Of a stretch of 64,000 nt of DNA, positions 45,972 to 57,995 are shown one piece after another. The DNA is from Tomocerus qinae. Its lineage: Eukaryota > Arthropoda > Collembola > Entomobryomorpha > Tomoceridae. Made by a program: the position numbers and the translations under genes. How positions within the stretch are numbered: the first letter of the stretch is position 1; each line of letters opens with the position of its first letter. Under the pieces are notes generated by a model. It had not been told where the DNA came from, did not search any database, and was given only the letters and a program-made list of their open reading frames with translations. The DNA lies in NCBI GenBank assembly GCA_020055645.1, contig CM034546.1, positions 6,634,001-6,698,000 of the forward strand, read 5' to 3'.

Positions 45972-46559
45972 CAGTGTACAAAATACCATTTACCACTTAC
46001 CAGTGGTAAGTGGTTTTTAATGGTATTTAACGTTAAATACCACCACCTAAAAAGTAGTGGTAAGTGGTATAAATGGTAAAAAATGGTAAAAATTGTTTCG
46101 TTTAAATTTCGTGTTTAGATTTTTAATAAAATTTGGTACCAAAGTATGAAATAGCTTAGCAGCTGATGATTGTTGTAACTAATTGATAAGTTTTCACCAA
46201 TCGGAGTTAGATTCAACCAATATGGGCATTATTATTAGCCTTTATTTGCCGATTGAAAAATTAATTGCAATTAAATTGCCTTCAAATCAATTTTAATTTG
46301 ACGATACCAAATGTAACCTTGGTTTTAGTAATATTTACCTCATTAATTTGATAATTAATTAAGGGGCTAAGTGGAAATATTTCATTGAAAATAAAGTTTT
46401 AAAACCTATTGTATTTAAGGAAGTCTAATATCTGTACTAGGCTGTCTAATCAATCTCAAATATTTACCATTTTTACCATTAAATGCATTTATACAATTAA
46501 GTGAATTTTTACCACTGTGATGGTAAAAAAGCCTAAAAAGTGGTAAATTTTGTACACTG
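45972..46559. mobile_element. hAT-type non-autonomous element N1, copy c
   Basis: Ends CAGTGTACAAAATACCA / TTTTGTACACTG with a perfect 8-bp duplication GACATGAA (45964-45971, 46560-46567). Close in sequence and orientation to copy a. Confidence 0.93.
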
Positions 46560-47784
46560 GACATGAACAAAGCTTCCCTGCTGCAATTTAAAAGTTATCC
46601 TTTAAAACAGTTTATTAGTATATAACCGCCTTTGTTCATAATAGTTCATATTCAACTTAGAATATTGTCTCAGAGTTCCAGACTGTTGAATGGCTAAATT
46701 GAATCGTTAGTTTATTGGTACAAGGTTTCGACAGAGAAATACAACTCACAGGAAATTTCCCACTGGAAAATATGGGTAATAAAATGGAGTGGGAAATTGA
46801 GCAAAAGTTGGGCCAAATTTCAAAGTTTTGGGCATTATTTTCCATATTTCTCACTATTATTCCCATTTCCCACAATTTCCCGGATGCCCAACAAAGTGGG
46901 GTGGGAAATGGTAATATTTGTATAACTCTTGGTAGGTATTGTTCAGCTGTGCCTTGTAAATTTTGTTTTTATTGCCTTCGAATGTTTAATTTCAACTTAT
47001 TTCAACGATTCATTTGTTCTTGATACAAAAGCAAGAATTTTAACAACCAATTGTTGATAGTATGTAAATACACGCTTCTTTAAAATTGGCTTAGTACACA
47101 TAATTGACTGTAATGTCCATAAATATATATTCTGTACTGTAAGTGGTGCTTATATAGTTCAAGCTAACATGATTTAGGTGTTGCCAGATGTAGTAAAATA
47201 TATACTCACATTGTAATTATTTTAATACTGTCTTCAACTTTAAGATTTATAACTGCTTTATTTTCAAATTATGGGTCAAATGATTTCTACTTCTGTAAAG
47301 CTACGGAAATTAAGGATGAGACCTATAATTTGCTTTTATGTTTCAAAGAAAAATCCTTTATTATTTACGATAAACCTTGTTGAAGTTAATTTTCCTTTAC
47401 TTGAAAGAAATTCAGTAAGCTAATAAGTAAATACTGGAATAAAAAATTGATGCTTTCAGTATTGAGCTATATTGACAAGCAACTGCTCTGCACCAAAATA
47501 GAATTTTTATATCAATCACCTCTAATAAAATATTGGCGGACGAATTAAACATTTTTTAGAAAAAAGTTACCAATAAAGCAAAAGTAGTGAAGTATTAAGT
47601 AATTGAAATTTTTGTGGTCAGTGGAAACATTAGTACCCATAAAAACTTTATTTTAAATTGATATTGTTCTAAACATTGAATTAAAACTTTTTACAGGCAG
47701 GATTGCACATTAATAATGTAAAATTATTAATTAGCATATTTAATAATATTGGCTAAATTTGTAGCAAAATTGATCTATTTAAAG
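46560..47784. other. Intergenic with one dispersed repeat
   Basis: About 46722-46905 (CGACAGAGAAATAC ... TTCCCGGATGCCCAACAAA) recurs in diverged form at about 49530-49740, so it is an interspersed repeat. The remaining AT-rich sequence up to the receptor start shows nothing else. Confidence 0.55.
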
Positions 47785-49371
47785 ATGAATACAGCCACAA
47801 ATTCAGTTTCAGATCGCCTGTTTTATTGGGTTGTGAAATTGTGTAACATTGTTGGTTCTGTTCCTTACTATTGGAACGAAGACACAAAACGCTATGAAGA
47901 ATCGAAAAAAGGACTGTTGATACACAAATGGGCAACATATATAACTACTGGGCATATTCTTTCAGCTCTGACACTAATTAGAGCAATTTACGAAATGCGG
48001 ATAGGAAACAAGGCTGGGAGCACATTGTGCTTCCTTTCTGTTATGGTAAATTTCATTAATATGTTTTTGGCCTACACCGTAATAATCAATGCAAAAGAAT
48101 TTATTGGTCTCATTAATGGATTCAGACATTACTATAAACTACAAGGTAATTTTTTTAAATCTGCGTTGCTAGTACGAAATTATTTTTTAAATATCCCATT
48201 TAAAGACATTTAGAATTTTTTGTTATATATTTGTGTATTTTGTACCATCTAAATAGACGTATATTTAAATTAAGCTAATGACTTAGTAAATTTTTGTTTT
48301 GTATTTCAGACGAGCACTTCATAAATCAAAAACCATTTCAAAAATCGACGCTAAAATCCAAAGCTTACGAATATGCTTCGAAGAATGCGGAAAAATTATT
48401 AACGGCTTGGATGTTTACAACGTCATTTTTTGCAATTGTGATGATTCAGATGAATCCAAAGTGGCCTATTTCCCCTCTTTCTCTACTAGATGAAACGGAC
48501 GTTGGATACTCGTTTCTATGGGTGGCATGCGGATTTGGTGCATTTTGGTTTCTTAGCTGTATTCATGGACACGTTTTATTTCATTTAATTTTCGTAGCTA
48601 TCATTTTGAGAGGCTACAAAAACATTATGCGACAAATCAAGTGAGTCATGAAATCAATTAAGAATTATTTAAGCAATTATTGAAGTAAAATAGAAAGTCT
48701 AATAGAGTTTATACCTAAATTGAATGGGCGTGAATGAATATATATCCATCTTATAATTTAAAATACAAACGTTTATAGTTCAAGTAGCTAAACATTTAAC
48801 AGTATCTAACTGATTTAGCTATTATTGTCTGAACATGTACGATTTAATGACAATGCAAACTTTCTATTATTATAGGTTTGGCAGAAAGTGCTATGAGACT
48901 CACAGTAATTACCGTTCTCTGGAAAACATTTGCAGAGTTTATACAAGTACAGCCCTTTTGATGTCCGTTTTAAACTCTCGTTATTCCTTCCATTTGGCTA
49001 CCATGCAATTCCTGACGAAGCGTTTAATTTATTACCTGATTTACGTTATTGTTCGAAGCGAGAAGCATGAATTTGGACCTTTATTCGCCTTTGCCATGGC
49101 AAATACAGCATTTTACGTCATAATTTTGTGGTCGTTTATTCTTATGAGTGGTTCAAATGTATACCATGCATCTTGGAGCTGTATCTCTTCGTGGAAACGA
49201 TTCCATAAGTTTGACCGACAATATGAAATTCTTTATCTAAAAAAATTCAGGATTTCTTGTCGACCGAACAGAATAAATGTTGGCGAGTTTTCGATTTTAA
49301 AAAGACGAAAAGTATTGGCTTTTCTAAAGTCACTAAGTAGAGGACTTATTGAAATGCTAATGGCTTTCTAA
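47785..49371 (+). CDS. Diverged multi-TM chemoreceptor-like protein (plus strand)
   Basis: Exons 47785-48145, 48310-48640 and 48876-49371, total 1188 nt (395 aa). Junction phases 1 and 2 and exon sizes match the array genes, as does the C-terminal pattern SCRPNRINVGEFSIL ending EMLMAF, so it belongs to the same family at low identity. The start is the ATG at 47785; no mini-exon was found. Hydrophobic spans include FLSVMVNFINMFLAYTVII, FLWVACGFGAFWFL and FAMANTAFYVIILWSFILM. All reading frames are open, so it may be functional. Its conserved gene structure supports one receptor family rather than chance similarity. Ligand unknown. Confidence 0.75.
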
Positions 49372-49385
49372 GCTTCTTTGTATAG

Positions 49386-49740
49386 GATGTAGGTGGATTT
49401 GGCAAAAGGCATTTTGGCAAAAATGTTGGCAAATGACCACTTCGGATAATTTGGAAAAATGTATTCGGTGGGTTTGGCAAAATGTGGATACGGTCTTATC
49501 CTTATTTGTTTTCTTACCATTGCTTTGGCAAAGTTTCGACTGAGAAATACCACTAATGGGAAAGTCATTTCTCACTGGGAAATATTGGTATCAAAAGGGA
49601 GTGGGAAATGGGTGGGGGGAACTATAGTGAAAAATAGAGTATAAATTGCTCCAAAATTCAATTTTTTGTTTTATTTCACAGGATATCCCGCTATTTCCTA
49701 TTTCTCAGATTTTCTCGCATTTCCCGGACGTCCAACAAAC
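49386..49740. repeat. Two decayed dispersed repeats
   Basis: 49386-49535 resembles the end of the 51377-51978 MITE (GATTTGGCAAAAGGCATTTT). 49530-49740 is a relative of 46722-46905 (GAGAAATACCACTAATGGG ... TTTCCCGGACGTCCAAC). Confidence 0.6.
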
Positions 49741-50026
49741 TAAAGGGACTATGTTCCTCTATACCTAAATCCTAAATATATAAGGTCTATAAGAGTTAGC
49801 CATACAGTATATAAGTAAATTGAGAATGACATGATTTACTAGAATAAAATTAATGAGTCGTTTCTCTGTACAAACTCTGACTAAATATTTATTTTGTAGC
49901 ACGTATGTACATTGTACAAATTTTACATGGAAAATTAAAATTCGAATTATTAATTTTTATTTCGCTTGAATACAAAAGATACTTTACTTGAATCAAATGT
50001 CTTTTCGAAGGAGGAAATCAAGGAAA

Positions 50027-53000
50027 CTACGGTAGCATCTCACCTTTTGTATCAGTGACGGGGTTTGTCACAAGATTTTTTAAATTGTTAATTAGGCTAA
50101 TCATACGTGCCTCTTGATCGTCAACTTTTTTATTTAAGTTTAGCAATTGCGTTTCTAAATTTTTAAAATTCTCGTCTGTTTTAGACTCATTTTCAAGAAC
50201 GCGATTTTTGACAAGAATCACTTTGGCGTTTACATTTATTATTTTTTCAGTCAGGTTGCGGAATTCTGCTTTTGTGTTAATATTTGCTGTTTCTATATCC
50301 ATTTTTAGTTCCGCATGGTTAGCACCTATTATATTCTTTGCAGAAGTTAAATCATCCTTGAATTTTAAAGAAACTTCCTCAAGATCTGCTTTTCCATCAA
50401 CTTTTGTAGTTTTTAATTCTTTTTTGATTTCTGTATAATTGTCTATTATAGTTTTGTTTGTCGCTGCTAATTCTTGTTCAGCTTTGAGAAATTTAGCAGA
50501 AATATGCTCGAAATTTGTTTCGTATTGCCAGAGTAAGTGGCGGAGGTTTAGATTTTCTTGTGCTGCGGAAACTATATCGTTCGGAAGTACGGGACTGATA
50601 ATGCCATTGGTTAATAAAGGAAATTCAGGAGGTATTAATCCATTTTCCATATGAGGAAAAAATCTTGTTGATGGAGTATTATCAAAAGTGTCACTTCTTT
50701 TCACTCTCAAGGACTGTTGTAGAGAAATCGGAGGGTTAAATTTGTCGATGAAATTATTACTATTTGGTACCTGTAAAAACATTCATGTATATCAAACTTA
50801 TGAGTAGTTTGTAATTCATAAATACTTATTTGACTAGTTAAAAATATACTGAACCATATGATGTCCAAGGACGTATTTAGGGGGGGTGCTAGGGTGCTTA
50901 AGCACCCCCTTAATATTTTGAAACTACACTAGATATTATTGTGTTTTAATCATATATTTAATATTTAATTGTTTAATTCCAAATTGGGGGAAACATATTT
51001 TCGTTTTCATTGATACAACTTCACCTATATTATGTTCGAGCATTTTTCAAATCCTTTCGAGCATTTTCAAATCTGTTCTAGTGTTTTCGAATCCCTTTTC
51101 CCTATATTGAACCTTAGAATCTGAAATTACCTTATACCGTAATAATCGAAATAATTCCGCGCGGAATTATTGTTTCAGGCGCATAAAATAATTCAAAAAT
51201 GTCGAAATAATTCCGCGGCCGCGAAATTATTTCGTTACGCGGAATTATTTTTTAAACTGTCAATGTTTAAAAGTTTGTTTTTTGATGGAAATAAAAAAAG
51301 GGTTTTATAAAAAAATTGAATTTAGATTTCATTATCTGAAGACAGTGATACATACATCCATCCGATCATTTGGTGGTAGGTCGATTTGGCAAAAGACATT
51401 TTGGCAAAAGTTTTTTGTCACGATTTTGACCCCTCGGGATAATTTGGCAAATCGCCTTTTTGCCACGTCGGAGAGTTTGGCAAAATGTGCAAACGCACAA
51501 TCTGGCAAAAACTATATCCGCAGTATAGAGTGGATATTGATGGTACTGCAAAGGTGCAATATAAGGTTAATGTACCCAAAGATAAACCTTAGACTACACA
51601 AAGTAATTAGAAAATATCAGAAAAAAAGTTTTCCCTTCCAATAATTCATAAAAATTGCAGCAATGAATTTGAAATTTTGTTACGACCTTTAATTACATAC
51701 CTAAATAATGTACTTGACTGCGTGCATAATGCATCTTTTTAACTTTAACTAACGTAATAAATTAAGAATTGGCTGTGTAATAAATAATGAACCTGATTGC
51801 CTAAGTAAGACATAATAAAAAAATATGACAATGATGAAAAAAATTCAACCCGCACATTATTAACACGTTTTGCCAAACTATCCTCATCGATTTGCCATTC
51901 TATCCACAGCCCTTTTGCCAAGTTATCCCCAAAGAAAAAAAACTGTTTTGCCAAAATGTCTTTTGCCAAATCGACCTACAATCGATCATTTTGATCGAGG
52001 TCAATGACTTGTTCGTCCGAAGGCAGTAAAATGTCATTCTCCTGGATCTAGGGCTCTTCCATAATTCGCATGTACTGCTGCCGTAGCATTTCTCCCCCTT
52101 CATTATTACAAACCTTGCCTGGTTTGAAATTCGTAATTAAATTGTCCTGACTTCCATTCACATAAACTATTAGCCTTGATTTTAAAATACAAATTTCTTG
52201 ACACGTAGATACTAGGAATAAAAAATACACGTTCTTTCTCTGTGTCTTCCATTTCAAAGTGATTGCAGACCGTAACTAAACTACCAATATGCCAGATACC
52301 TAGGACACTAGAACCCTCAATAAGCATTGTTCTTGTTTAGTACACATCCACGTACCTAAGTGAATTTAGGTGCCTTTTACCTACATTTACATACCTCTTA
52401 TCAAAATTTACATACATTTTATCTACATTAATAAATATACACAGGTATTGGTACGCAGAATTATTTCGATACACGGAATTATTACCAATAACGGCTGAAA
52501 ACGCGAAATAAAATCGAAATTATTCCCCGTACGCGGAATTATTTCGACACACAGATATCGATTATTACGGTACATAGAACTTACAAAATGAAAATGTACC
52601 TAGCAATTGGCCATTTCTGAAATGAGGTTTTCTGTTTAAAACACCTAATATTAAATCTGCCGAACTGAATGGGCGATGACTGATCAATCACGTATTTAGA
52701 AGAGGTGCTGCCCTCAGTGCCCTCATCCCACTAAATCCCGTTATAAATAGGACTTTTTTGACAAAGAAGGTTAAAGAGTAAATTTTTTCTCGCTTCGCGC
52801 GAATATATCTTTTTTTCCAATATATTGTGGTGTTCTAATTTGTTTGATTTTTGCAGTACTGAATTTTAGAAATTAGCACCCCCTAGATCCAATTTCTAGA
52901 TACGCCCTTGATGATGTCCTATCTATTATCTAGTACAATCATTGTAATTAAGACCATATTATAGGCCTGTGGCAAAAACTAAATTAATTCCGAATCAAGT

Positions 53001-53143
53001 TTAATTTTGGTTTAATTATTAGTCCAAATGTATATATTAATATATATTAAATTAATCAAAAATAATTACCGGTTTGGCGTGAAGGAGGAATAATAAATCT
53101 AATAAAAATATAGCACTTTTAAAAACGTTTTGATGGCCTTTCA
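50027..53143 (-). CDS. Secreted coiled-coil protein, family member 1
   Basis: Two exons on the minus strand: 53143-53069 (25 codons: a signal peptide with the hydrophobic run AIFLLDLLFLLHA) and 50770-50027, phase 0 joined, 819 nt (272 aa). The acceptor is TTTTTACAG at the 3' end of a 2.3-kb intron, most of which is a hAT-type element. The mature part is helical and charged, with heptad-like stretches from about residue 100 to 255. A diagnostic segment NLNLRHLLWQYETNFEHISA, then KAEQEL, aligns with the two neighbours at 54732 and 55926. The C-terminus shares LVTNPV with member 2. I do not recognise the family and propose no function beyond a secreted, probably oligomeric, helical protein. Confidence 0.75.
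51135..52572. mobile_element. TIR element nested in N5
   Basis: A perfect 15-bp inverted repeat TACCGTAATAATCGA at both ends; the subterminal parts are rich in AATTATTTCG / CGAAATAATT motifs. A TA target is possible. Itself interrupted at 51377-51978. Confidence 0.78.
51377..51978. mobile_element. Innermost MITE, TA-flanked, mariner-like
   Basis: A perfect inverted repeat of about 33 bp starting TAGGTCGATTTGGCAAAAGA at both ends, with TA at each boundary, as for Tc1/mariner-type elements. No transposase. Confidence 0.82.
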
Positions 53144-54731
53144 TCGTTAACCTTAGCCTTCATAGGCTTTTCCATTCATTTTATAAAAATTTTAAAACAA
53201 ATAATTTTAGGAAACTTATGGGTAGGCCAAAATTTCATCAAACGTTATGAATTAGATATTAGATATATATGGTGCACTTTGAAGAATGTAAGCTTAGTCA
53301 ATTTCACTTATTTATTTACTATGAACTGCATTAAATGCCTGAAAGGGGATTCACGACTAGATATACATTTTGTACACAATGCACAGTTTGCACAGATTTC
53401 AATGTTAATTTTTAATGGCATGTATTATTGAGGTTACAGTACACACGACAATTTGATCGTATCAGCTGTCACATAATTACAATAATTATGTGTTTAAAAG
53501 GATATACATAGAATCTGTAGCACGCCTTATCCCTTTACCATAATTACCTATATGACTTCTGGGCGTTGAGGATTTTCTTATCTGTGACAGTAATAGATAT
53601 GATAAGAGTTGTTCCTGTAAGTTATTTAAGCAATAATATGCCTGAATTCCATAATTAAATGTATTGTGTTTACACACTCTTTAAAATGTGTTAAAATGCT
53701 TTTTTTCAGTGTCAATAAAAGATACTTGTAAATGCGATGTAGTAAAATTAATCATGAAAAGATCACGAATGGTGTATAATGATGTTGACCTACTATAACT
53801 GTTTAACTTTTGTGTATATCATTATTTCTATGTTGCCATGTTGCTGGTATTACACTATTGCGAGTCATCTTCCTTCCGGGTATACACTATAGAGTTAAAA
53901 AATGTGGAAATTGAGAATGGTTCATCATCATTGATTACAATGTATGTGTTTCAACTATTGTGATAATTTTTTTGGGTTTCTTTTTTTCAAATTTAATGAA
54001 GAACGACTGCTTTTTTGTTTCACTCCAGTGAAATTATTCCTATTTAGTGAATCAAATTTAATTTGCAGATTGCTTAAATTGTAAGCTATAATTGTATTAA
54101 CAAGAATGAATTTCAATCATAATAACGGCAACGCATGCAACCCATTAGAGTTAAAGTGTTGGTGCTAATTCTAGTCTATTTAGGTACCTATTATTTTAAG
54201 CTGCAGGACTGCAGGAAATAAAAGATTATCAATATTTGCCCTATATGAAGTTAATTTTTCGAACATTAAATGCTGTAGAACAGAAAATGAGTATGTTAAC
54301 TTTTGCATGACCACTTAATTAATATACCTTTTCATGTTCATTACCCTATTTAAAACCTCTGCCATCTCTTAATCGGCACACGTTTAATTTTGCTAAATAA
54401 AAACTATTTTAAATTCATGTAGCATAAGTATACATACAAGATATTATAAAATCAAGGCATGCAGATTTTGACAAACATTTATTGACAAGTATTTACGTTT
54501 TACAATAATCTTTCTTAAATCTCATCTTTTCTCGTTCATTTTATTTCGTCTATAATAATAATAATAAGTCTTTAAAATATGTCTTCAATTGTTTGTTACT
54601 TACTAAGCAATAAACCATATTGTTTTTATTTCAACTGTAAAAATTTAAAATGTAAATGATTTCATACTGTATCAAAATTGTTTCAATACACAAATACAAA
54701 TAATTATATGGAGAAAAGATATTGATTTTCT
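53144..54731. other. Intergenic spacer
   Basis: AT-rich sequence between two secreted coiled-coil genes. No ORF, repeat pair or promoter element that I can support. Confidence 0.5.
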
Positions 54732-55498
54732 TCACAATCCTAACAAAGGAACTACACTCGCTAAATCCATAGGCCCAGCGATTGGATTGGAAACCAATTG
54801 GCTGATTGTTTGCATTAAATTGCTTATTCTCGATATGGCGTCGTTACCTTGTATTTTTGACTCTGTATTTTGCTCCTGTATTCTCTTCAAGTTTTCTTCT
54901 GCATTCGACTGATTTTCTTCACTGCTCCTTTTAACAAGTTCATATTTGGTATCCAATTTGTGAACGGTAAATCTTTTTTCACGAAATTCATATAGCATGT
55001 CAGCTTTGACGTTGTTAATGCTCTCTTTGGCGGATGAATAGATATCCCGGAGTTTTTTCTTAGCGACTGCTAAGTCTTCTTCTGCTTTATGTAATCGTTC
55101 AAAAAGTTGGTAGAATTTGACTTGTTCTTTCAAAAAATGTTGTCGAAGGTCAAGATTAATTTTAGCACTTTGTTTCATATGGTCGCTGAAATCTAAAACG
55201 ATTGGATTCTGCTTTGAAACTAAATCTGGGATCCATTCTCGGATATCATTTATCCGTGATGAAAATGATACGGCTTTTGACTTTAACAATTGCGCTCTAA
55301 CTGCAGGTTGATTATGCTAAAATTGTTACAAAAATATGAAATTATAAAATTATGTGAATTAAAGAAAATGCTTGACAATAATGCTGAATATGCCTAATTT
55401 TAAATAAAGAAATAATTAATACATCTTACCAATCTGGCTTTAATGATGGAAAGCACTGCTAGAAAAATTATCATTTGAAAATGAGAAATAATTCTCAT
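54732..55498 (-). CDS. Secreted coiled-coil protein, family member 2
   Basis: Exons on the minus strand: 55498-55430 (23 codons, signal peptide with MIIFLAVLSIIKA) and 55316-54732, phase 0, total 654 nt (217 aa). Donor TTG|GTAAGA, acceptor TTTTAG. The mature protein is lysine- and glutamate-rich and helical; INLDLRQHFLKEQVKFYQLF then HKAEEDLAVAK is the family block, and LVSNPIAG near the C-terminus matches member 1. Same orientation as member 1 and head-to-head with member 3, 427 bp apart. The short Gly-rich and hydrophobic end (SVVPLLGL) is unlike the others. Function unknown. Confidence 0.8.
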
Positions 55499-55925
55499 AT
55501 TTTATGCTACGCTTTTAACCAAAACAAATATGTGCCACTTTTGCAGAGATCGACGTGCTTGCTAAAATGCATTTCAAGCCATCATCATCGTATTGGGCAG
55601 AAGAATGTTCAAACCTATCTAATTATGATTATGGGACACTATGAAACGTGTTATACAGATATGTCATGCAATAATAGATTTGATGATAGTGACAGGTAGT
55701 ATTTACTATTTTTATTTTGAAGGCTACAGGAACAACCCAAATGCATTGTACCCATTGCCATTTTCTGCACGGAAGGTTCTAACATAAAGTGTTTGATTTC
55801 CTTTTCTTCATAAATGTTTAACCAAAGCAGACAAAGTGTTATTGGGATAACTGAAAGTTGCCATTACTTTATAAACAATCAGAATTCTCAAAAGTTTTAA
55901 TGTAAGCGTAAAAATTGCCTGCAGT
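55499..55925. promoter_or_regulatory. Shared divergent intergenic region
   Basis: 427 bp between the start codons of the divergently transcribed members 2 and 3. A TATA-like TTATAAAC on the plus strand at about 55869 fits a start of member 3 roughly 30 bp upstream of its ATG. No clear counterpart was found for the minus gene. Confidence 0.4.
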
Positions 55926-56910
55926 ATGAAAATCTTTTCTTTGAAAGTAGTTTTTACCTTATTTGTTACTGGCCATCTAGTTAATGCTAAAACATCTGTA
56001 AGTGCAATCATTCACATATAAATTTAATATTTTAAATAGTTGAATGCTATTCGACATCTCTTATATATTTCAATACAAATTTTTATTGAAGTGAAATAAA
56101 CCGTCGAACGTTTTGATGCAGTGATTTTATATTGTTTGATACGTGTAGAGTAGTTTGACATTTATAAATGAGTTCAACATTATTTAAAATTGTTGTAAGC
56201 AATTAAAATGTTTTTAACAGAAAATTGAAACAGATGAAGATTTATTTTTCTCTAATGACGCGGGTAAAAATATTGAAAATGAAGTCAGAGAAGAAGACAT
56301 TTCAATGGATGCAGTAAAGAATTTTTTGCCGATACAAAAGCGACCATATAAAGTGAATGGATCACCAATTACAGCGTATTATATGTCCACGAATTCAAAA
56401 GTACCCAGTGAGTATGTACGAGCGGATATCGAACACACGGCTATGAACAACTTGAGATTGCGTCAGCTATTTATAAATAGCAAAGAAAAATTCGAGAAAT
56501 TATTTAGAGCAATACAGAAAATTGAAGAGGAACTGAATGTTACGAATAGTCTGATCGATAGTTACGGCGAAGACACAAAAACCCGAATAGACGATATCAA
56601 GGAACAGATGAAAGACAGTTTTGAATCAGTTAACATGGATGTCCACTCCTTAGGGACTAAACTCGGAGTATTAACTAACACAGTCGACAATAATGAAAAG
56701 AAAACAGGACAGAGCCTTCAAAGCTTAGGAGAAGAGACGGGACAATTAAAAGAGGGCAGTGGGAAGGTTATAGAAATGATCACTGGTTTACTAGGAAAGG
56801 TAAATAAAGTAAAGATAAAGGATTGCGACGGTGAAAATAGAAATCCATGGTCAGATAATTCAGAGGAAAAAGAAGAAACAGTGCAGGAGGAGCCGAAGAA
56901 CGACAATTGA
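55926..56910 (+). CDS. Secreted coiled-coil protein, family member 3
   Basis: Exons 55926-55997 (24 codons, signal peptide with VVFTLFVTGHLVNA) and 56221-56910, phase 0, total 762 nt (253 aa). Donor TCT|GTAAGT, acceptor TTTAACAG. The family block reads NNLRLRQLFINSKEKFEKLF then QKIEEELNVTN, at the same distance from the N-terminus as in the paralogues. A helical middle (residues about 110-200) is followed by an acidic hydrophilic tail rich in Glu and Asn that the paralogues lack. The identical intron position and phase show common descent. Confidence 0.8.
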
Positions 56911-57995
56911 AAACACTTTTAATAACTTCTTAAAATACTCTCATTCATAAATAATAAAAATATTTGCAGTTAACGCTTAAAAGGACATGACATTGTACTT
57001 CAAATTTTATTTTCATGTTTTTGGGGGAAGGCACAGTTTACCAAATCTAATGGAAATCCATAAACCCATCCTTAATAAGTGCGTACTATATGTTTATATA
57101 AACCAAAATGTAACAGATACCAACTATATATAGTAAACAGTATATCAGATCCTTATTAACACAATACTTAACAATTAAATAGTAAGTAGTAATGTTTTAA
57201 ATTAATAATATCCCTGACAGACACATTAATCGACAATTCTCTTTTACTAATTATTTTCCAAGCAAAGTTGAAAATTAGGTAAATGTTCCATTAGAAAATA
57301 AATAAATTCTAGTTGCCAAAATGGAAGTAAAACATTGTGCAAACATGAAGTACTAGAAAATGATTTAGAAGAATGAAGCATTTCTAAGGAAATATTAGCT
57401 TTAAATCAAAAGGGAAAAACGTTGTTTTTATTTCCCTTACCAATTAAACATTTTTATAAATATTAGATATCATCTCCTTCTTTTTCCAAACAAAATATAT
57501 TTTAATAGCAATAATTATGGCACACATAATCACAAAATACATTTCAGCTAATTGCTAGTCATTTAATCTAATAGCTAGTTATTTTTAGAGCAACCGTGTA
57601 ATTAAGTAATTAATTAAGCAACTTTAGTTTAGTTTAGTTTAGAAACTTTAGTTTCCATTAGATGTCTGATATGGTTAATATTTTAATATCAAACGTAACT
57701 TCAGGTCCAATGATCAAACAAAGAAAGAAAGAATTCAATTAAAGCGATAGAGGTCTAATTGGGATACTATGTGTTCTTAAACTAAGATACAATCGATAGC
57801 GAAACAATATTTAATAATGTATATATATGTAGTCTTAATGATAAGATTAATAATTAATATCATTGACAGTCGCATTAATCGATGAGCCACTTAAACTAAT
57901 TGTTGACCACGCCCAACTCTAACTAATGTACTAAACTATTGAATATTTAGTTGTTTAGTTTAGTTTGTTCCACAAAAAAATAAATATATTATACA
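56911..57995. other. Intergenic with a duplicated GR upstream segment
   Basis: About 57121-57480 and about 57830-58190 are diverged copies of one segment (for example CATTAATCGA blocks followed by the exon 1 region), so part of the gustatory receptor gene was duplicated here and has decayed. Confidence 0.55.
57309..57500 (+). pseudogene. Decayed copy of gustatory receptor exon 1
   Basis: Aligns with 58013-58215: TTCTAGTTGCCAAAATGGAAG, then AAGTAAAACATT-TGCAA, then TTTCCCTTACCAATTAA and CTCCTTCT. In-frame stops and indels abolish coding. Confidence 0.7.

Larger units (their letters stand above)
50866..52910. mobile_element. hAT-type element N5, copy a, with nested insertions
   Basis: Ends CAAGGACGTATTTAG / CTAGATACGCCCTTG and a perfect 8-bp duplication ATGATGTC (50858-50865, 52911-52918). 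It lies in the intron of the secreted coiled-coil gene and contains two further elements (51135-52572 and 51377-51978). A shorter copy is at 60204-61073. Confidence 0.92.
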
